Shown: piece after piece, positions 1-13,070 of the stretch | How the letters are laid out: each line of letters starts with the position of its first letter | Numbering within the stretch: position 1 is the first letter of the stretch | DNA from: Apostichopus japonicus | Lineage: Eukaryota; Echinodermata; Holothuroidea; Aspidochirotida; Stichopodidae | Reading direction: 5' to 3' | Assembly: GCF_037975245.1 (NCBI RefSeq) | Contig: NC_092580.1 | Span: 19,704,501 to 19,768,500 of the forward strand | DNA length: 64,000 bases | Notes under the pieces: generated by a model | Database searches by the model: none | What the model saw: only the letters and a program-made list of their open reading frames with translations | What the model was told of the DNA's origin: nothing | Position numbers and translations under genes: made by a program

Positions 1-1
1 T

Positions 2-391
2 CAAGGACTCATTGAACAGCCAAGGTACCTTGACAGCCAACAGGTTGGTAGGATGGTTATACAGGACACACCTGTTGAACCCGTCGAAGGTACCAGTCAG
101 ACTGTCAGAAGGGACCCTAAGCATAGTGGACCGAGGTTAGCTGACAATCAACCATCGGAGTATAGTAGCATTAGTGTACAATCAGCAGTAGGCGAGGGGG
201 AATCAGGTGGCAAAGTAGTAGTTCAACAGGGTGGTGCTGTTGGCATGGAAGGAAATGTCTCTCAAGATGGCTGCTTGAATATCCAACGCAAGGACTCATT
301 TGAGGCTAGAGGTCAAAATGCGATGGCGGAAGTGGATCCATCAAGTGACCATACTCACATGATAGAAGTGGCCAGGACAGATGTCTCCTAG
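2..391 (+). CDS. C-terminal exon of an unidentified protein (5' partial)
   Basis: The frame is open from the first complete codon (base 2) through 129 codons to a TAG at 389-391, so the gene enters from the left edge and this is its last coding exon. The peptide is hydrophilic and rich in Ser, Gly, Gln, Glu and Val, with no membrane segment and no recognisable domain. It looks like a disordered cytoplasmic or nuclear tail and ends in ARTDVS. Base composition is more GC- and CpG-rich than the AT-rich sequence that follows, which supports coding. A downstream AATAAA (1064-1069) could be its poly(A) signal. Internal ATG codons such as the one at 53 are not the start. I do not recognise the family and assign no function. 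Confidence 0.7.
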   Translation, partial: QGLIEQPRYLDSQQVGRMVIQDTPVEPVEGTSQTVRRDPKHSGPRLADNQPSEYSSISVQSAVGEGESGGKVVVQQGGAVGMEGNVSQDGCLNIQRKDSFEARGQNAMAEVDPSSDHTHMIEVARTDVS

Positions 392-1063
392 CTATGTAAT
401 TGAGTACTATAATATTTAAGCATGTTGTTGAATTGTAACCACCATAGCAGCCATACATCATATTAACAGCAGTGCCTGCATGAATCTGTAGGTAGCAATT
501 CTTTCATTGCATACATATGTTAACAATAGCCTATGAAGTAACTCCCCGGCTAGCCAGCTTAGGATTAGTGCCTGGAAGTGGTCATGTCACATCATAGTGC
601 AGTCAAAAGGAAGGATCACTTTATAGATTGAAGGATTCTTGGGTCGTCATCTCTAAATCTAAAGTCTTATCAAAACAACCAAGTGGTTAAGGGAATCATA
701 AACAGTTGTTGATGGCTTGTTATTGCAACATAAGAGAAGGCCAAGGGCTGCTAATTCAAGGTTAGGATTTTGCTGGTACATGCAGTGTGGGTATCACCAT
801 GTAAAGGATGTGGAATGTGTAGTAACTCTTCTTGGGGAATGTCTACAAACACTCATTGGATCACAAGGTCTCAAATATTGTATCTGCTATTGGTGATCGT
901 AGTTCCTCTTCTTCCAACCAAGCCCCCACACCCCCTGTCTGTGTAAAGGGAGGGTCATAAATGTATTGATAGCTGTAAGGCGTTAATAGGTAGTAGATTG
1001 ACATCTGCTGACAACCTAACATTGTTGTCATAATGAAGATGATTCAGAACTGAATCTCTTGAA

Positions 1064-1069
1064 AATAAA
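1064..1069 (+). promoter_or_regulatory. Candidate poly(A) signal for the gene ending at 391
   Basis: A perfect AATAAA lies about 670 bases after the stop codon, which would give a 3' UTR of roughly 0.7 kb. Such hexamers are common by chance in AT-rich DNA, so the assignment is tentative. Confidence 0.3.
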
Positions 1070-3579
1070 TAAGCAGTTCGTCACACTTTTGTTGTTGTTG
1101 TTGCAGGGAATGCATTCCTCTGTGGTTCTTTTAAGTGGGGCATTACTATCTTTAAAGCAAAAGGTAACTACACTAGGATGGACCAAGTTGAACAAATGTT
1201 GTGGTAAGGTTAGGCAAAGGGTTTCACATAGTAGTATCTTGACAGGTAAGTTAACGGCTTCTAGTTATCTATGTTAAGTAATGAGACTACCATAGAGTTA
1301 CTGCAAGGTTGTATAAGGTGCGACGATTATGAGTCGCACATACGGATTTGGACTAATATATATGATACAGATTGGCTTTCATGTAAATGGTAAAAGAAGT
1401 TAAGTTGAAGAAGAACATTCTTTGTGTATGTATGTGTGTATGTTAGTAGTACATTTGGAAGAGAAGTAACTAAATTAAGTGGTTGACATGTTTTTGATCA
1501 AGTTTGCAACTCGGTATGAAATTGGTATCCGACTCTCAATTGCATGAAACAAAGATGTAAAATTGGATCATCATCAGGGTGCTCTCACCTCCCAGTCGTG
1601 AAAAATTGCCATATTGCATTGCTTCACTTTTGTTGAAGTGACTCATAAAATTGGAAAAGGTACAACTGGTATGTTATAAATTTGAAGCAAAAATAGAGAA
1701 AAAAAATAAAGAAAAAAATTGGTAAGAACATGACAAAATGTGTACAATGAGGTTTATATTTTTGAGCTGTATACAGCTCTTTGTTAGGCACTGGTAAAAG
1801 CATGTAGTAAACCCACAGTCACCTTCCTCCACTGCTATATGTATTACACTATTTATTAGATCAAGGAAATGTTTTTTGATTTTATATTGGTGAGAAAATT
1901 GATTATAGCTTAAAGTGACAACCAACCTAATGTTGCTTTTGTTTGATGGATAGCAAAATATAAAAGGTTGAATCAACTTTTTTTTATTTTTTTATATGCC
2001 ATTCGTTAAATGGGGAGCACATGATGATGATGATGATGATGATGTTAAACTGTCGTGTTATACTCATGCATTAATTGTGTATGCTTTGCATGCATGCATG
2101 CTTTGTGTAAGTCAGAAGTCAATGCTTCCATTTTGTTGAGGTTAAGTTTACCTGTTAAGATTTGATAGCTTTTCCCCATGTTTTGTTTTCCTTCCTTATA
2201 TATTTTCTTCACCGTTTCAAATTCCTAGGGGATAATTCTGCCCCGATTTTTCCATATTTCTTTTTGTACCTTCTATGCACTTAAAAAAGATAAGATGTGG
2301 TAACCAAACTAATTTCACTTGTTTCTTGTATATAGTTAACTGTTGGTGGCAGTGTTAGCTCTACACTTGCATGTTCACCAATGTAACAGTTAATGTCCCA
2401 AAGGGTTAGATTCTTCTGACAAGAGTTGTAGCTATTTTTTTCATATGGGTAGTGCTCTGAAATTCCTTTTATCCAGTTTTTAGTCTGCTGCATGTTTCAA
2501 AGTGGGTAGGTTGCTGAAGAAGCAAGTAATCCTATTCTTGCATCATAACTGTGAAGATTTACAATATTTCAATAATGGTCGTCATATCGTAGGCTCGCCA
2601 GTTCTCTTGGTCTATCTGTAACCTCTTTGCTGCAAGTTATTCTTGGAAGTTGACGTAAAAATTAAATTAAAGATTTAGTATGATACTGCACTTTTAATTG
2701 AAATTAGAAACATCAACCAGCTTTGATAAATGTGTTAGATTCCAATAGGAAACGCTCCAGTTAATTAGTGGCCTTGAGGTTGTTGGAAGTCTTTTCAGAC
2801 AGTTTATCAAAAATTAGTTGCATGGTTTATTGGCACTTCTATGGAAAGATTTTATCAATGTCAAAGTTACTGCACGTGTTAATTCATATAGAGTGTATAA
2901 AACTGAACATTTATTACCCTGCATCAGGGCCCACCACACTAAATTTCATCTGTTGGTTGGCCTGTCTGTCTGTCTGTTGGAGGGGGAAAAACACCCCTTT
3001 TAGTCTCCTCTTCGTTGCCATCTTTCTCGAATGGTTTTCCGACATGTCACCTTGCGATGTGAGATGAATATAGATCTGCCCTAGTCCTGTTGTGGCATAC
3101 ATTAACGGTTTAACCGAGGTGTGACCTAATGTGTGTCATTATCATCCTAACATTCTGTTTCATTATATATATACACACATATATATCAATTTTTGCTTTT
3201 TATAAATTATTTATTTTACACCTTTTTGTCTATTTCTGTGTTCACTTTCATCGATAAATAACTAAGGCTATAAGAAAAGATAAAAACCACATAAGTGTTG
3301 GGCTAGTTATAAGCCACATTTTTGAAGTAATTTCCATGAAGTGTGTAGCACATTTTTAAACGTGATCCTGTCGTGATATCCTCCCTTCATTCCTTTTCGT
3401 TCGATATTAGGTAAATAGAATGAAACGCTAATAATTATAGTACTAAACGACAAAACATAAACCTAACAGTTTCACGTTGCTATACTAAAGAGCAGCAGTG
3501 TACTCATTTTGAATATAATCTATTGGTAGTACTGAAGTGTTAAGCCATATTCATTGAGTGAGATTAATATGCACTAAAA

Positions 3580-3602
<23 letters not shown>
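3580..3602. repeat. TA dinucleotide microsatellite
   Basis: An uninterrupted alternating TA run of about 23 bases, directly followed by a short CA run. Confidence 0.9.
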
Positions 3603-3610
<8 letters not shown>

Positions 3611-5121
3611 ACAAAATACATGAAAGGTTATCAAAGTAGCTTGCTATACTCCATTCGAACTCCATTCAAGAAATATGTTTACTCATGAACTAGTGGTTGT
3701 GTGTGGAGCAAAATGTCATCCCTGGAAAATGCTACATGGGTTTTCGTGACTCCGAAAAGGAAAATTCCAGGACGTTCTCTCTAGTTGGAGGAATGCCGGA
3801 ATGGTTCAAGGAACATTGGCCAGTAATTTGGATAAGTTATGAAGTCTAAGCAACACTAGGTGCAAATGAATAGAATGAATGTTCATTGTATAAATGACGG
3901 TCTGAGCATGAATGAGACTTTCTAAATAATTCAGATTTCTAGTGTTGTAATACTGTAGGGGTAGGTATTATGTTTATTATTATGATTAATCTTAATTGAT
4001 CTCAAAGCCAACAAAGGCGCTCATTCTCGTAATCTCTTAATTCTCTCTACTGGACCGCCCACTTTCCTGTTTGTCAGTAATTGTAGAGATTGTTGCGATT
4101 CTCTTACAAACTAAAAATAGCAAATGAGAGAATGTTTGAGACTGATCACCTCCAAGGTTCAAGACATAATCCTGCTATTTAAATTAAAAAACACTATCAA
4201 TTTTTGTTTTCTTCAAAAGAGGTAAATTTATAGTTTTTTCCCCTATCGAAGAGGTGGCGGGGGGGGGGGGGTGTCATGTGTGATATATATGATCTTTATC
4301 ACAGAAAAGCTCCATTATTGACAGGAATCAACTTGTAATGTTGTACTTGCACACTAACATTAATGATATAGCACAGTTTGTGTAGCGTGAGGTGTATCTG
4401 CAGTTAAATTGGTCTCTTAATGACATGTATTATCATTGTTATAGTGTTATGAAGTGGGACTAAGTTTTTATATAAAATTAGTTTTTTCTTTCTGATTTTC
4501 TGAGGAAAATGATCATCTAACTTGTTTCAAAGGCAAGTTTGCCATCGAAAGTTTAACCCCTTCCACGATTATTTATATTATTACCAGTTCGTGTTCTAAT
4601 TTCTGTTTTTTCCTCCTCCTCCTCTGAGGATTTAAGATATGCGAATGAATAAATCATTTAAGGTATGCGAATAAATAAATCAGTGAAAGTTGGGAGATCC
4701 TTTGCTATATATATTGGTATTTCAGTTTCTCCAACATGTTTGTTTCAGCGCTTGAAAATGCATCAAGAAAAAGAGTAAAAAAAGTGGAAAACTACCTTAA
4801 TAAACATCGAAACAGCACAAAAAAAAAACACACATTTTGTCTTTTCTTTTTGCTTATCAGCGTAAGGCGTGGGGACCCCGATAATGGAATTAGGGGGAGG
4901 TCAGACTGTATTACTGAAGTATGTATTACTGTAGTATGACTGTATTACTGTAATAATGTTTGAAATTACAGAACCAAACCCAAGTCACAAACCAGAAGTA
5001 CAGTATCCAGCAATTTTGTCAAAGAGCAAGGTCAAAGAGAACTTGAGGAGGAACGCTTAAATTTGTCAGTTCTGTTGACAATGAGAAACCCATTTATTCA
5101 TATACAATCCAATACCCTTAA

Positions 5122-5440
5122 AGGATATGAAGACTCGTTCATAGAGAAACGTCTAATGCCGGTAATTTGACCTAGTTTCGAATGAGGTGTAACAGAAGTG
5201 TTAAACACCACCATCGATCCCAGAAAATACACATACAGCTTGCTACCGTCGGTAATTGAACACTAGTGTACAGTCAATACATACAGCTGCAGTCAATACC
5301 CACAGCACAGTATGCAAACGATACAGCGATGGACATTACTGTCTGCATTTTGTAGCGACACGAAAAAACGTCACTTGTAAGCAACAGAAAGTTAACTTTT
5401 TTAGATGGCCGCACGCGGTTTGGGGAAGTCTTCAATGCCT
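5122..5440. mobile_element. piggyBac-type MITE, copy 1
   Basis: The 319-base element is flanked on both sides by TTAA (5118-5121 and 5441-5444), the target duplication typical of piggyBac transposons. Its ends are imperfect inverted repeats: the left reads AGGATATGAAGACT and the right, read inward, AGGCATTGAAGACT. It has no coding capacity, so it would need a transposase in trans. A second copy lies at 45971-46330, collinear and closely similar except for an indel of roughly 35 bases in the second half. Superfamily assignment rests on TTAA plus terminal repeats only. Confidence 0.75.
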
Positions 5441-6362
5441 TTAAGTGACCAAGTTGAAATGGAAATGTACAACATACTGACATGGCATGGCAAGGTCACA
5501 CAGGTAGTAGTATATGCAGTGGTTGCACTTGAACAGACATGCAAAAATGTGATTCTCCAACAAAGTACAACACTTACCCGTTATGTATCACTACACATTT
5601 ATTGGAGATGTCACTAGCCGAACATACTTAACATAGGAAGTTGGGCTGAAGTAGTTAACTAATGTCAATGTTAAAGACCATGAAAGGAATTTGGTCACTT
5701 AAATATTTGAATCTTATAAGTTTAAGAGATGACAGATTAGTATGGAGGATGGGGCAAACCAACCTTACCAAAGTATACCAAAATATATCTAAATAATTTA
5801 TAGCACAGCCTTCCACAACCCACTATCTACACTTAGGTAATTTATTAACAAATTTTTGGCAAACATTCACCGTTCAGTGATTAGGAGACATAGTACCATA
5901 GCTTGGTTTGACTGCTTTGAAATCACGTATCACTGGCAAGATGCGTCGGACGCCCTCCATAGACAGACGCTTCTATCGCTTAGCATACAACTTCCGAGGA
6001 GCAATACAAAACCGGAAAACATTTATGAACAACAAAGGTTTCACATCTCTTATGAAACTAACACATCTAAACGGATACAAACTATCCACAGATTAAATGT
6101 TTCATTGAGTTTCACTGACTTGAACAGTGGTAATAATGTTGCACTTCAACTGACATTTGTAAGATTACAGACACTATGAATGAATAACCATTGGTGCTTG
6201 TCTTGACTCTGTACTCCAGCAAGTAAAACCCAATCAGTAGCATCCATAAACTTCTCTTTGAAAGCAGAACACTTTCAAAGCTTTTCAGCTTAGCTCTGCT
6301 TTGAACTGAAATGTCTCTGGCCTCCTCTTCCCCTTTCTCGTTACTAACATTATAATGAAGTC

Positions 6363-6600
6363 TTGACCAATGCTGACCTCAAGTGATCAGCATGGTTCCT
6401 GCATTAATATGGACCTACCTATCAAGTATAAAGTTCATCCAAGTCCCCACCCCCCTTTTTTTTTTTTTTGCTGTTATTGAAGGTTTTCAAGTGACCTATG
6501 CTGACCTCCACCAATTTAAAAGCATTAATGTGCAGACCAAAGGGATCTACATACCATTTATCAAGTTTCTACTAAGCTTAACGAGTCAGAATACCAATAC
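6363..6600. repeat. Dispersed repeat with TGACC motifs, copy A
   Basis: This stretch shares a pattern of words (TGACCTCA, TGACCTCCACCAA, TATCAAGTATAAAGTTCATCC) with stretches near 41935-42150 and 50925-51330. It is non-coding, diverged and of unknown class. A 14-base T run interrupts it. Confidence 0.45.
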
Positions 6601-7623
6601 ACTTAAGATGGCAAAACATCTGCTTAATTATTTCTTAAGGCAATTTTCCTCCTGTCATAATTCGCAAAGTATAGAACAATTTAAGGAGTTATGAGACAAG
6701 TTTGCTGTTGTTGCTGCTAGGATTTTTGGAAGATAGATGCTCTTACAACCTCAATGTTTCATTGCGTAAAATATCGCTTTGATTTAGGCAGTGTAATGGA
6801 ATAATAGCAATATGTTTTTGCGCATCAATCTGCAGCTAAAAGACAAGATAAATAATTGGGAAAATGTACGCAGTCGCTCTAATCGAGCAAGTTCAAAGTA
6901 GCAGTTGGGTACTGTATATAGGCTTAGGACTCGCGCACACCTAGTTACTGTATAGTATATGCCTAGTAAAATAGAGGAGCCCTAATGTAACAGAAGCCAA
7001 GCTATCTTCGTAGGTATTTTACAGATTTTGTAGGCCTATTTTAATTGTTTGAGACACTATAGTAGGCATAGCTGCTTATTTATAATTCTGCGTCATGTTT
7101 TACTTTGTTGATACTTTTGGTGGAAAAAGGTTAAATTTCATATTGCACATAAACATAATATTCCAAGGTGCAATTACGTAGCACAGATTGCATCTTTCTT
7201 CACAGAAAGTATTGATGTTGTAGATCTGTACTATGGAGACTTGAACAGCAATCATAGGCCTAGTGGCGAGTGAAATTTGGCGAGTAGATTTTTAGTCACG
7301 GTCGCCAAATAGCGAGTACTTTTAAAAATATTTGTCGAGGCCTGAAAACCGCTAAGACATGATTTCTCATGGTAGAAATCATGGATACTTTTCATACATG
7401 GTATATGGAGTTGCCATATTGAGTACAAGAATCTGTTGCTTGGTCAAATCGCATTTGAGGTCACCAGAGGTCAAACTCTAAAACCCTTTACATGATATCT
7501 GGGAATCGTGGCTACTTATCATACTTGTTTTTGGTGGAGGTGTGTATTGCCACGTACAGCATACTGACCTGTGTTTATCATGCCATTGTGTAATTGTACA
7601 TCAAAATAGTGGTTCGGGCCATT

Positions 7624-7629
7624 TTTATT
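7624..7629 (-). promoter_or_regulatory. Candidate poly(A) signal of the SLC10 gene
   Basis: AATAAA on the minus strand, about 190 bases after the SLC10 stop codon, is well placed to end a short 3' UTR. Confidence 0.5.
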
Positions 7630-7818
7630 GTATCAGCTACTTCTGGTTAACAAGCAGAAGTGTAGTGCATTGAAGTCATCGAACCTCAATGCATTTTGCA
7701 TTCTGGTTTCTATTGCACCCCACCATTTCTGGAATTAATTTGGTTTACGGCATATATAGCAGTCAATCGTACGATACCCGGGGTGTGTCTCACTACTGAC
7801 ATTTCTGAGTAACTTGCA

Positions 7819-10800
7819 TTAACTGGTATATTCTTCAGCAACCGTTGGCATGGTGATAGAATCAATGCGCATGATCTCCCCTCCTCTGCCGACTAACCCT
7901 AAATTATTCAAATCTTCCCCTTTTATTTTCTTGTAATCTTTGGCTGAAACGACATTACTGTTGGGTTCTGGATAATCCTCGTCACTGATTATCCGGTAGC
8001 CGGATCTGATCCCGTGGTTTGCTCTTAATCCTGACTCATGGTCCACCGAGAAGCAGACCAGGTAGAGAATGACCGCTACAAGTCCGTAAATTCCCGTCAC
8101 GGGGGTGTAAAGGGAAGGGAAAGTGGTCAACTCCGTCCATTTTTGATCGTGTACATCAGATGAACTTAAACTAAGAAGACTGATAGCCATGTTGTGATAA
8201 ACCTATGAAAAAAGGAGAGATTAGATTAGTGGTAGCGAGGAACTGTGAAAGGAGAGATTAGATTAGTGGTAGCGAGGAACATCGAGAATGTGTCTTAACT
8301 TAGCATGAACAGGTAAATTAAATTATAGAATAGGTCTATAAACATAATGTATTTATATAATATAATTCATAAGAAGACTCTACAGAGTATGTTAGGAATA
8401 TTTATATCCCCCCCCCCATCATTCTTTCTAATCTGCACCTCATAATTATACATCACAACACCCTCCAACACCCATAGCACCAACAACCCATCCCATATCA
8501 CACCATGTCCTCCTTTGGGACATTCAGAGCTCCCTAATGTAAGACACCCCTCAATATTTGAGCATCATTTTTTAGGGGTCTCATTCTCCAGAACAGAACT
8601 TTTGAAAAACTAACACTTTTGCTATCATCCTCAAAATTTCGTGATAATTAATGTTGATGAGCATTTAAAACAGATTATAACTTACCAAAGATATCCCCAA
8701 AGCCTTTCTGGCTGGTTCGTCCTGTCTGCCCACACAGCCCATACCGTAGCCCATGATGAACGAGATAACTGGTAGCAGGGCAAGGGCGTAGAAAACATTC
8801 ACAGGCGCATTGAGTAGAGCTTTGTTTAGAGAAAACTGCAGGATAATATTACCTGCAAACCCAAGCAGACCACAGGAAAGCCCAAACTTGAAAGGAAAGA
8901 GACAAAACAGATCAAAACTCACATGAAATAAACTATTGATAAGTAAATAAACTACGGTAACCTGACATGAATACTATAAGCAATAGAAAAGGAGCCAAAC
9001 AATTCATTTTAAATGATATATGTGAAATCAACGAAATCAGTGGAATATGTGACGTAAATTTTCACAAACAAACTGATGGAAAAGTGTAACGTGGAAGGAA
9101 GAGTTTGTCTATTTTGAGCCATCTAAAACTAAACTTATTCGCTGCATTCGCCAGTGCACGTGTTTTACCATGACAACCATCACAAACATACATACATACA
9201 TACCATTACTTACCATCACAAGTAATTTATTCCAAATAGGTTTCAATAACTTGCGGCAAAATATTCCGATCAAGAGTGGAATTGTCATGTGAAGGAGCGC
9301 GATGATGAGGGCGTATGCAGGAGTTTGTACTGTTTCCATGGAGACGTCCTCGGTCAGAAAGAAGAAAAGAGCTGGGATCATGCCGACGGACATGATTGTA
9401 CTTATAAAAGTCATAGCAACGCTGTAACATGAAAACAAATAACAGCTTAGAGTTACAAGTATCATAGTTTAGTGAAGTAGAAAAAGGGATCAGGAGGGTG
9501 CACTCAAGACCCCATCAAGGACCCTATAGGAGGGGAAAAAAATGAAGACACAAACACTCAGACCCGATTACAATGCTTAAAGTGCTTGTCCAAAGCATTC
9601 TTAAACCCATTGACACTACTTGCAAATACAACTTTCTCAGGCAAACCGTTCCACTCATTCACAACCCTATATTAGAAACAAAGTTATGCCGAATATTAAT
9701 CCTACTTTGTGTCTTTTGGAGTTTAAAACAACGACCTCTGGTATCATGATAAGTTAAAACAATCGAACGTGACGGCAGAACCAATAAATTACATACGCTG
9801 TCGTTAGTGATTATATCTGTGTTAAGCAAATCAAATATATTCGTCACGGTTGCACAGCATTGTAAACAGTCTCGAGAGAACAGATTTCAAGAGAAACTAC
9901 AACATAATTTAAACTAGCACAGACCCTTCCTACAAAAGGAAGGCCCTTGAAATTTTTGGATTACTGATTTTATTGTCATTTTTCATATTATACTTAAGGA
10001 ATAATGAAGCTTTCAAGATTGGACCCGGCGACATATTTCCTGGGGTCCACGTGACCTGCTACTAGACCAGATACATAGACACGCCCAATGAAATAAAGAG
10101 ATATGTATATAAGTACTACCCCCTCACACAAGATTTCTCGGTTGTTTCAACTATTCCGTCAGTCCCCAAAGCCCGCCCTTACCCTTCTATACCTAAATTC
10201 CCTGTATCTCTATTACATTGAGGCAGTGATGTCATTATCAGGACATTGTCTTACAAACTTTACCTGACGTAAATATTGCCATCCATAAAGAACGTCAGTA
10301 AACTTGCCACAGAACTGGTTGGAACGACTGCCGTCATCAACATACCTACGGCGTACGCGTATTCCAGTTTTAAGGCTTGGACCAAGCCAAACACCACCAG
10401 AGGGAACAAAATGAATTGAGAGAGGCAACCGACGGCAAGGCATCCTGGAAACTTATATTGTCGTTTAAATTCAACTCGAGTCATCAGTGAACCAATTGCA
10501 AGGTTTATTGCAGCTGTGGTCATAGCCATAATTACCTCACATACGACTGAAAAAAATGATATAGAAAAGAAAAAAATAAGTTCCAATAGGAGTTCCTTGG
10601 TAGCCTCTCGTGGGCGAGGTATATATTACCGACTTGTGAAATGCATTTTCATGGGAATGGTTTGTCGAATAGAATCTACTAACAAGCCTGTTCGCGAAAA
10701 TGACCTTCATTATTGTTCATGAGTTGTTGATGACGGGTAATTTCCATTTCTGACGTCACAATCATTTATACCATAACATAAAGTAACATAACACAACACA

Positions 10801-12556
10801 ACATAAAAGTCAACGCAAACTAACAAAACATAGTTAACAGTTTCTTCATGGTTACTACATATGACAGCAACATGTCACCAATTTTGGCAGACCATTCCTA
10901 TTATACTTCAAACGTCAGAGCATCAAAACAAAAACAGCCTATTACAGATTTCACCGGTACCGAACTCCACCCCTCCCTCCCCCAACCTCTCGCACCCGCA
11001 TCAGAGCCAAGAAATTGCCTCTCTGATAGCCATATGGTTATAGCTCTACAATTAAGGTATAGGCTAAAGAATAACATCAAAGCTACAAGTCCTTAGGCGT
11101 GAACACCCTACCAGCATATCGTCCACATTGCTCAACCATAGGTATATATTTGTTACAAAATAACTAACTATCCGACTCTTTACTCCATAGCAATCTAAAT
11201 GAGAACCCCTGGTCATATAGCGGTCCTTATATATGCCTCTAGAGAGTTTTTGTTTTTGTGCTTAGGACATACAAAGAACGTACTATACCCTATTATCATA
11301 TGATATTACGTCATGCTATAGTTCTTTCAACAGGCCGTCCTCCTACGATGTAATATTCATTGTTAAGGTTGAATAGTACTTGACTCAGACGCAATTTTAT
11401 CAGACGCAATTAAGTTCCAAATCACCGGTATCAGCTGTAATTACATTCCTACTAATTGATGTGTTTTACAATAGTTTTGTTTATTAGCTAACGCGCTTGA
11501 CCAGCTGAGTATAGTAAAGCGTTTCGGTACAAAGCCTTTCCGATGACAATTTAGAATAATAAACTCTACATGCTTATAGTTATGCTGTGTCCGTTGCCGC
11601 ACGCGCCAGAAACAACAATGTAACAATCTGGAAGTCCGCAGTAGCCTAATATACAGCCATAAATTACTGCCATTGAAATTGAACTAAAATTGTAATAGAT
11701 AGTCGCTAATCCGAAGAGCGCGATAAATACTGTAACAGTATTTGGTAGGTTGCAGTTGTAAGGCTGGAAATGTGGGAATGGCTGGCAATGTCTGTAACGT
11801 TAATGAAATACTTCTATGCGAGGGCGTTCGCATAAATTTATCTTGGTGTTGCTGTTTCCGCTGCTACAGCGGTTGTTAATATTTTTGTTTTGTGCCTCGT
11901 GGTGGTAAAGAATAGCGAATCAATGACACTTTCCTTTTCCACCCCCCCCCCCCGTGGACGCAATTGGGGTATTACCATCCATTTAATCAAATTTTAAATA
12001 TTTCTCTTACAGTGATACGGCATCGTCGGATTAATAAAATTTGGTAATTTATTTAAGGAACATATTTAGGTTATTGTCGATCATTTGTAAAAATCCATTC
12101 TCTTCCTGATCCTGAATATATTCAATGAACCAGGAGTAAATATATATTGATCATGAAATGGAGATATTACATAGTATGTTGATGTCAGTGCGTCCAGTAC
12201 AAATTCTTCATATCATCAACTACTTACAACTATTCGAAACCTGATTTTCTTTCGTCAGTAATGGCTGAGTGAAGACACAACGCGTGGTAGAAATACTATA
12301 AACAATTTTGGGAACTTGTATTATCCACGGGTCCCTCGCCCTTGTTTGAGGATCTTTATTTCATTTAATATAAGTATTTGAAAGTAGCATTTATGTAAAA
12401 TATGTATAGGTTTGCGGGTTCCTTACTTGTGAATCCTTCCATGTCTTCCAATGTGCCGTCCCATACTGGTATTAGAAAAGGCGGTAGGAATGACGTGTCG
12501 TTTGAGTTTGGAACTACGTCATCGGCTTCTAGCCACTCCGGGAAGATGGTAGTCAT
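7819..12556 (-). CDS. SLC10 family (bile acid:sodium symporter-like) transporter
   Basis: Five exons join in phase into 401 aa, the usual size for SLC10 carriers of bile acids, steroid sulfates and similar organic anions: 12556-12427, 10546-10264, 9421-9214, 8886-8686, 8202-7819. All have GT..AG borders, and the stop is TAA. The short hydrophilic N-terminus (1-43) has an NDT glycosylation sequon. Hydrophobic segments follow at about 44-63, 76-100, 104-131, 138-160, 170-192, 207-230, 236-258 and 265-285, plus a final one near 300-325, then a charged tail. Family signatures are the Pro-containing fourth segment followed by MDGN, the MTFIST..GMIPAL block, and the FPSLY..GIYGLV block that matches the last helix of SLC10A1/A2. 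The canonical sodium-site residues are not kept (see findings), so it may not be sodium-coupled. The subfamily is unclear. Introns range from about 0.33 to 1.9 kb. Confidence 0.93.
8214..8280. repeat. Two-copy 30-base direct repeat in SLC10 intron 4
   Basis: Two identical 30-base copies (8214-8243 and 8251-8280) are separated by 7 bases. They begin 12 bases upstream of the last exon in the direction of transcription, so the duplication abuts the polypyrimidine tract and branch-point region of that acceptor. Confidence 0.9.
9558..9847 (-). pseudogene. LINE reverse-transcriptase C-terminus, decayed (SLC10 intron 2)
   Basis: On the minus strand one frame reads VNEWNGLPEKVVFASSV and then FKNALDKHFKHC before a stop. 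This is the characteristic end of CR1/jockey-like non-LTR reverse transcriptases (..VNxWNxLP..V..A.S...FK..LDK.). Just upstream, in another frame, lies TRGRCFKLQKTQSRINIRHN, the block that normally precedes it, so a frameshift separates the two. The element is truncated at the 5' side and cannot be functional. Confidence 0.75.
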
Positions 12557-12796
12557 CTTTGTTGTATTCTACTTGTCAATATCACTGTGAAAAGAAATTG
12601 TACCTTGATGAGTCATTTGCCTGAAACTTAAACTAAAATATCAGAGGGGAGAAAAACTTATTCAGCAAAATGGCAATACGCTCCTTTGACCACGCCAACT
12701 GGCAACGAAGACATTTCCCCACCTATTGTAGAGACTAAATTGCAGCGCCTCTCCGCCTGATGGTTGCTGATTATATAAATGCTCAATTATACTCAA

Positions 12797-13070
12797 TAAT
12801 AATAATCATTGTAATAATCATTATAATAATAATACGCAATAATAATTATAATACGCAATAATAAAACTAATCATTATAATAATAATCATTATAATAATAA
12901 TAATAACAATAATAATAATAATAACAACAATAATAACACGCAATAAAAATAACACGCAATAAAAATAACACGCAATAATAATAACACACAATAATAATAA
13001 TAACACGCAATAATAATAACACGCAAATAATAATAACAATAACAATGATAAAAGTAATAATAATAATAAT
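12797..13070. repeat. AAT-rich microsatellite with CACGC interruptions
   Basis: A long imperfect AAT repeat, in part organised as a 12-16 base unit carrying ACACGC. Long frames in it on either strand are translations of repeat DNA. Confidence 0.9.

Larger units (their letters stand above)
392..7623. other. Non-coding stretch between the left-edge gene and the SLC10 gene
   Basis: This AT-rich stretch holds the probable 3' UTR of the left-edge gene, a GAT trinucleotide run near 2022-2044, a TA run (3580-3602), a G run near 4258-4271, a piggyBac-type MITE (5122-5440) and a dispersed repeat with TGACC motifs (6363-6600). Open frames here are short, lack codon bias and have no splice context, so I call no gene. 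Confidence 0.6.

Noticed and set aside
1059-1277. Plus-strand frame of 72 codons near the left-edge gene
   Set aside because: It overlaps the candidate poly(A) signal and has no codon bias or splice link to the exon ending at 391.
2914-3102. Overlapping frames on both strands near 2.8-3.1 kb
   Set aside because: Short frames with GTCTGTCTGTCTG simple sequence and no domain; possibly a dispersed repeat, but not supportable as a gene.
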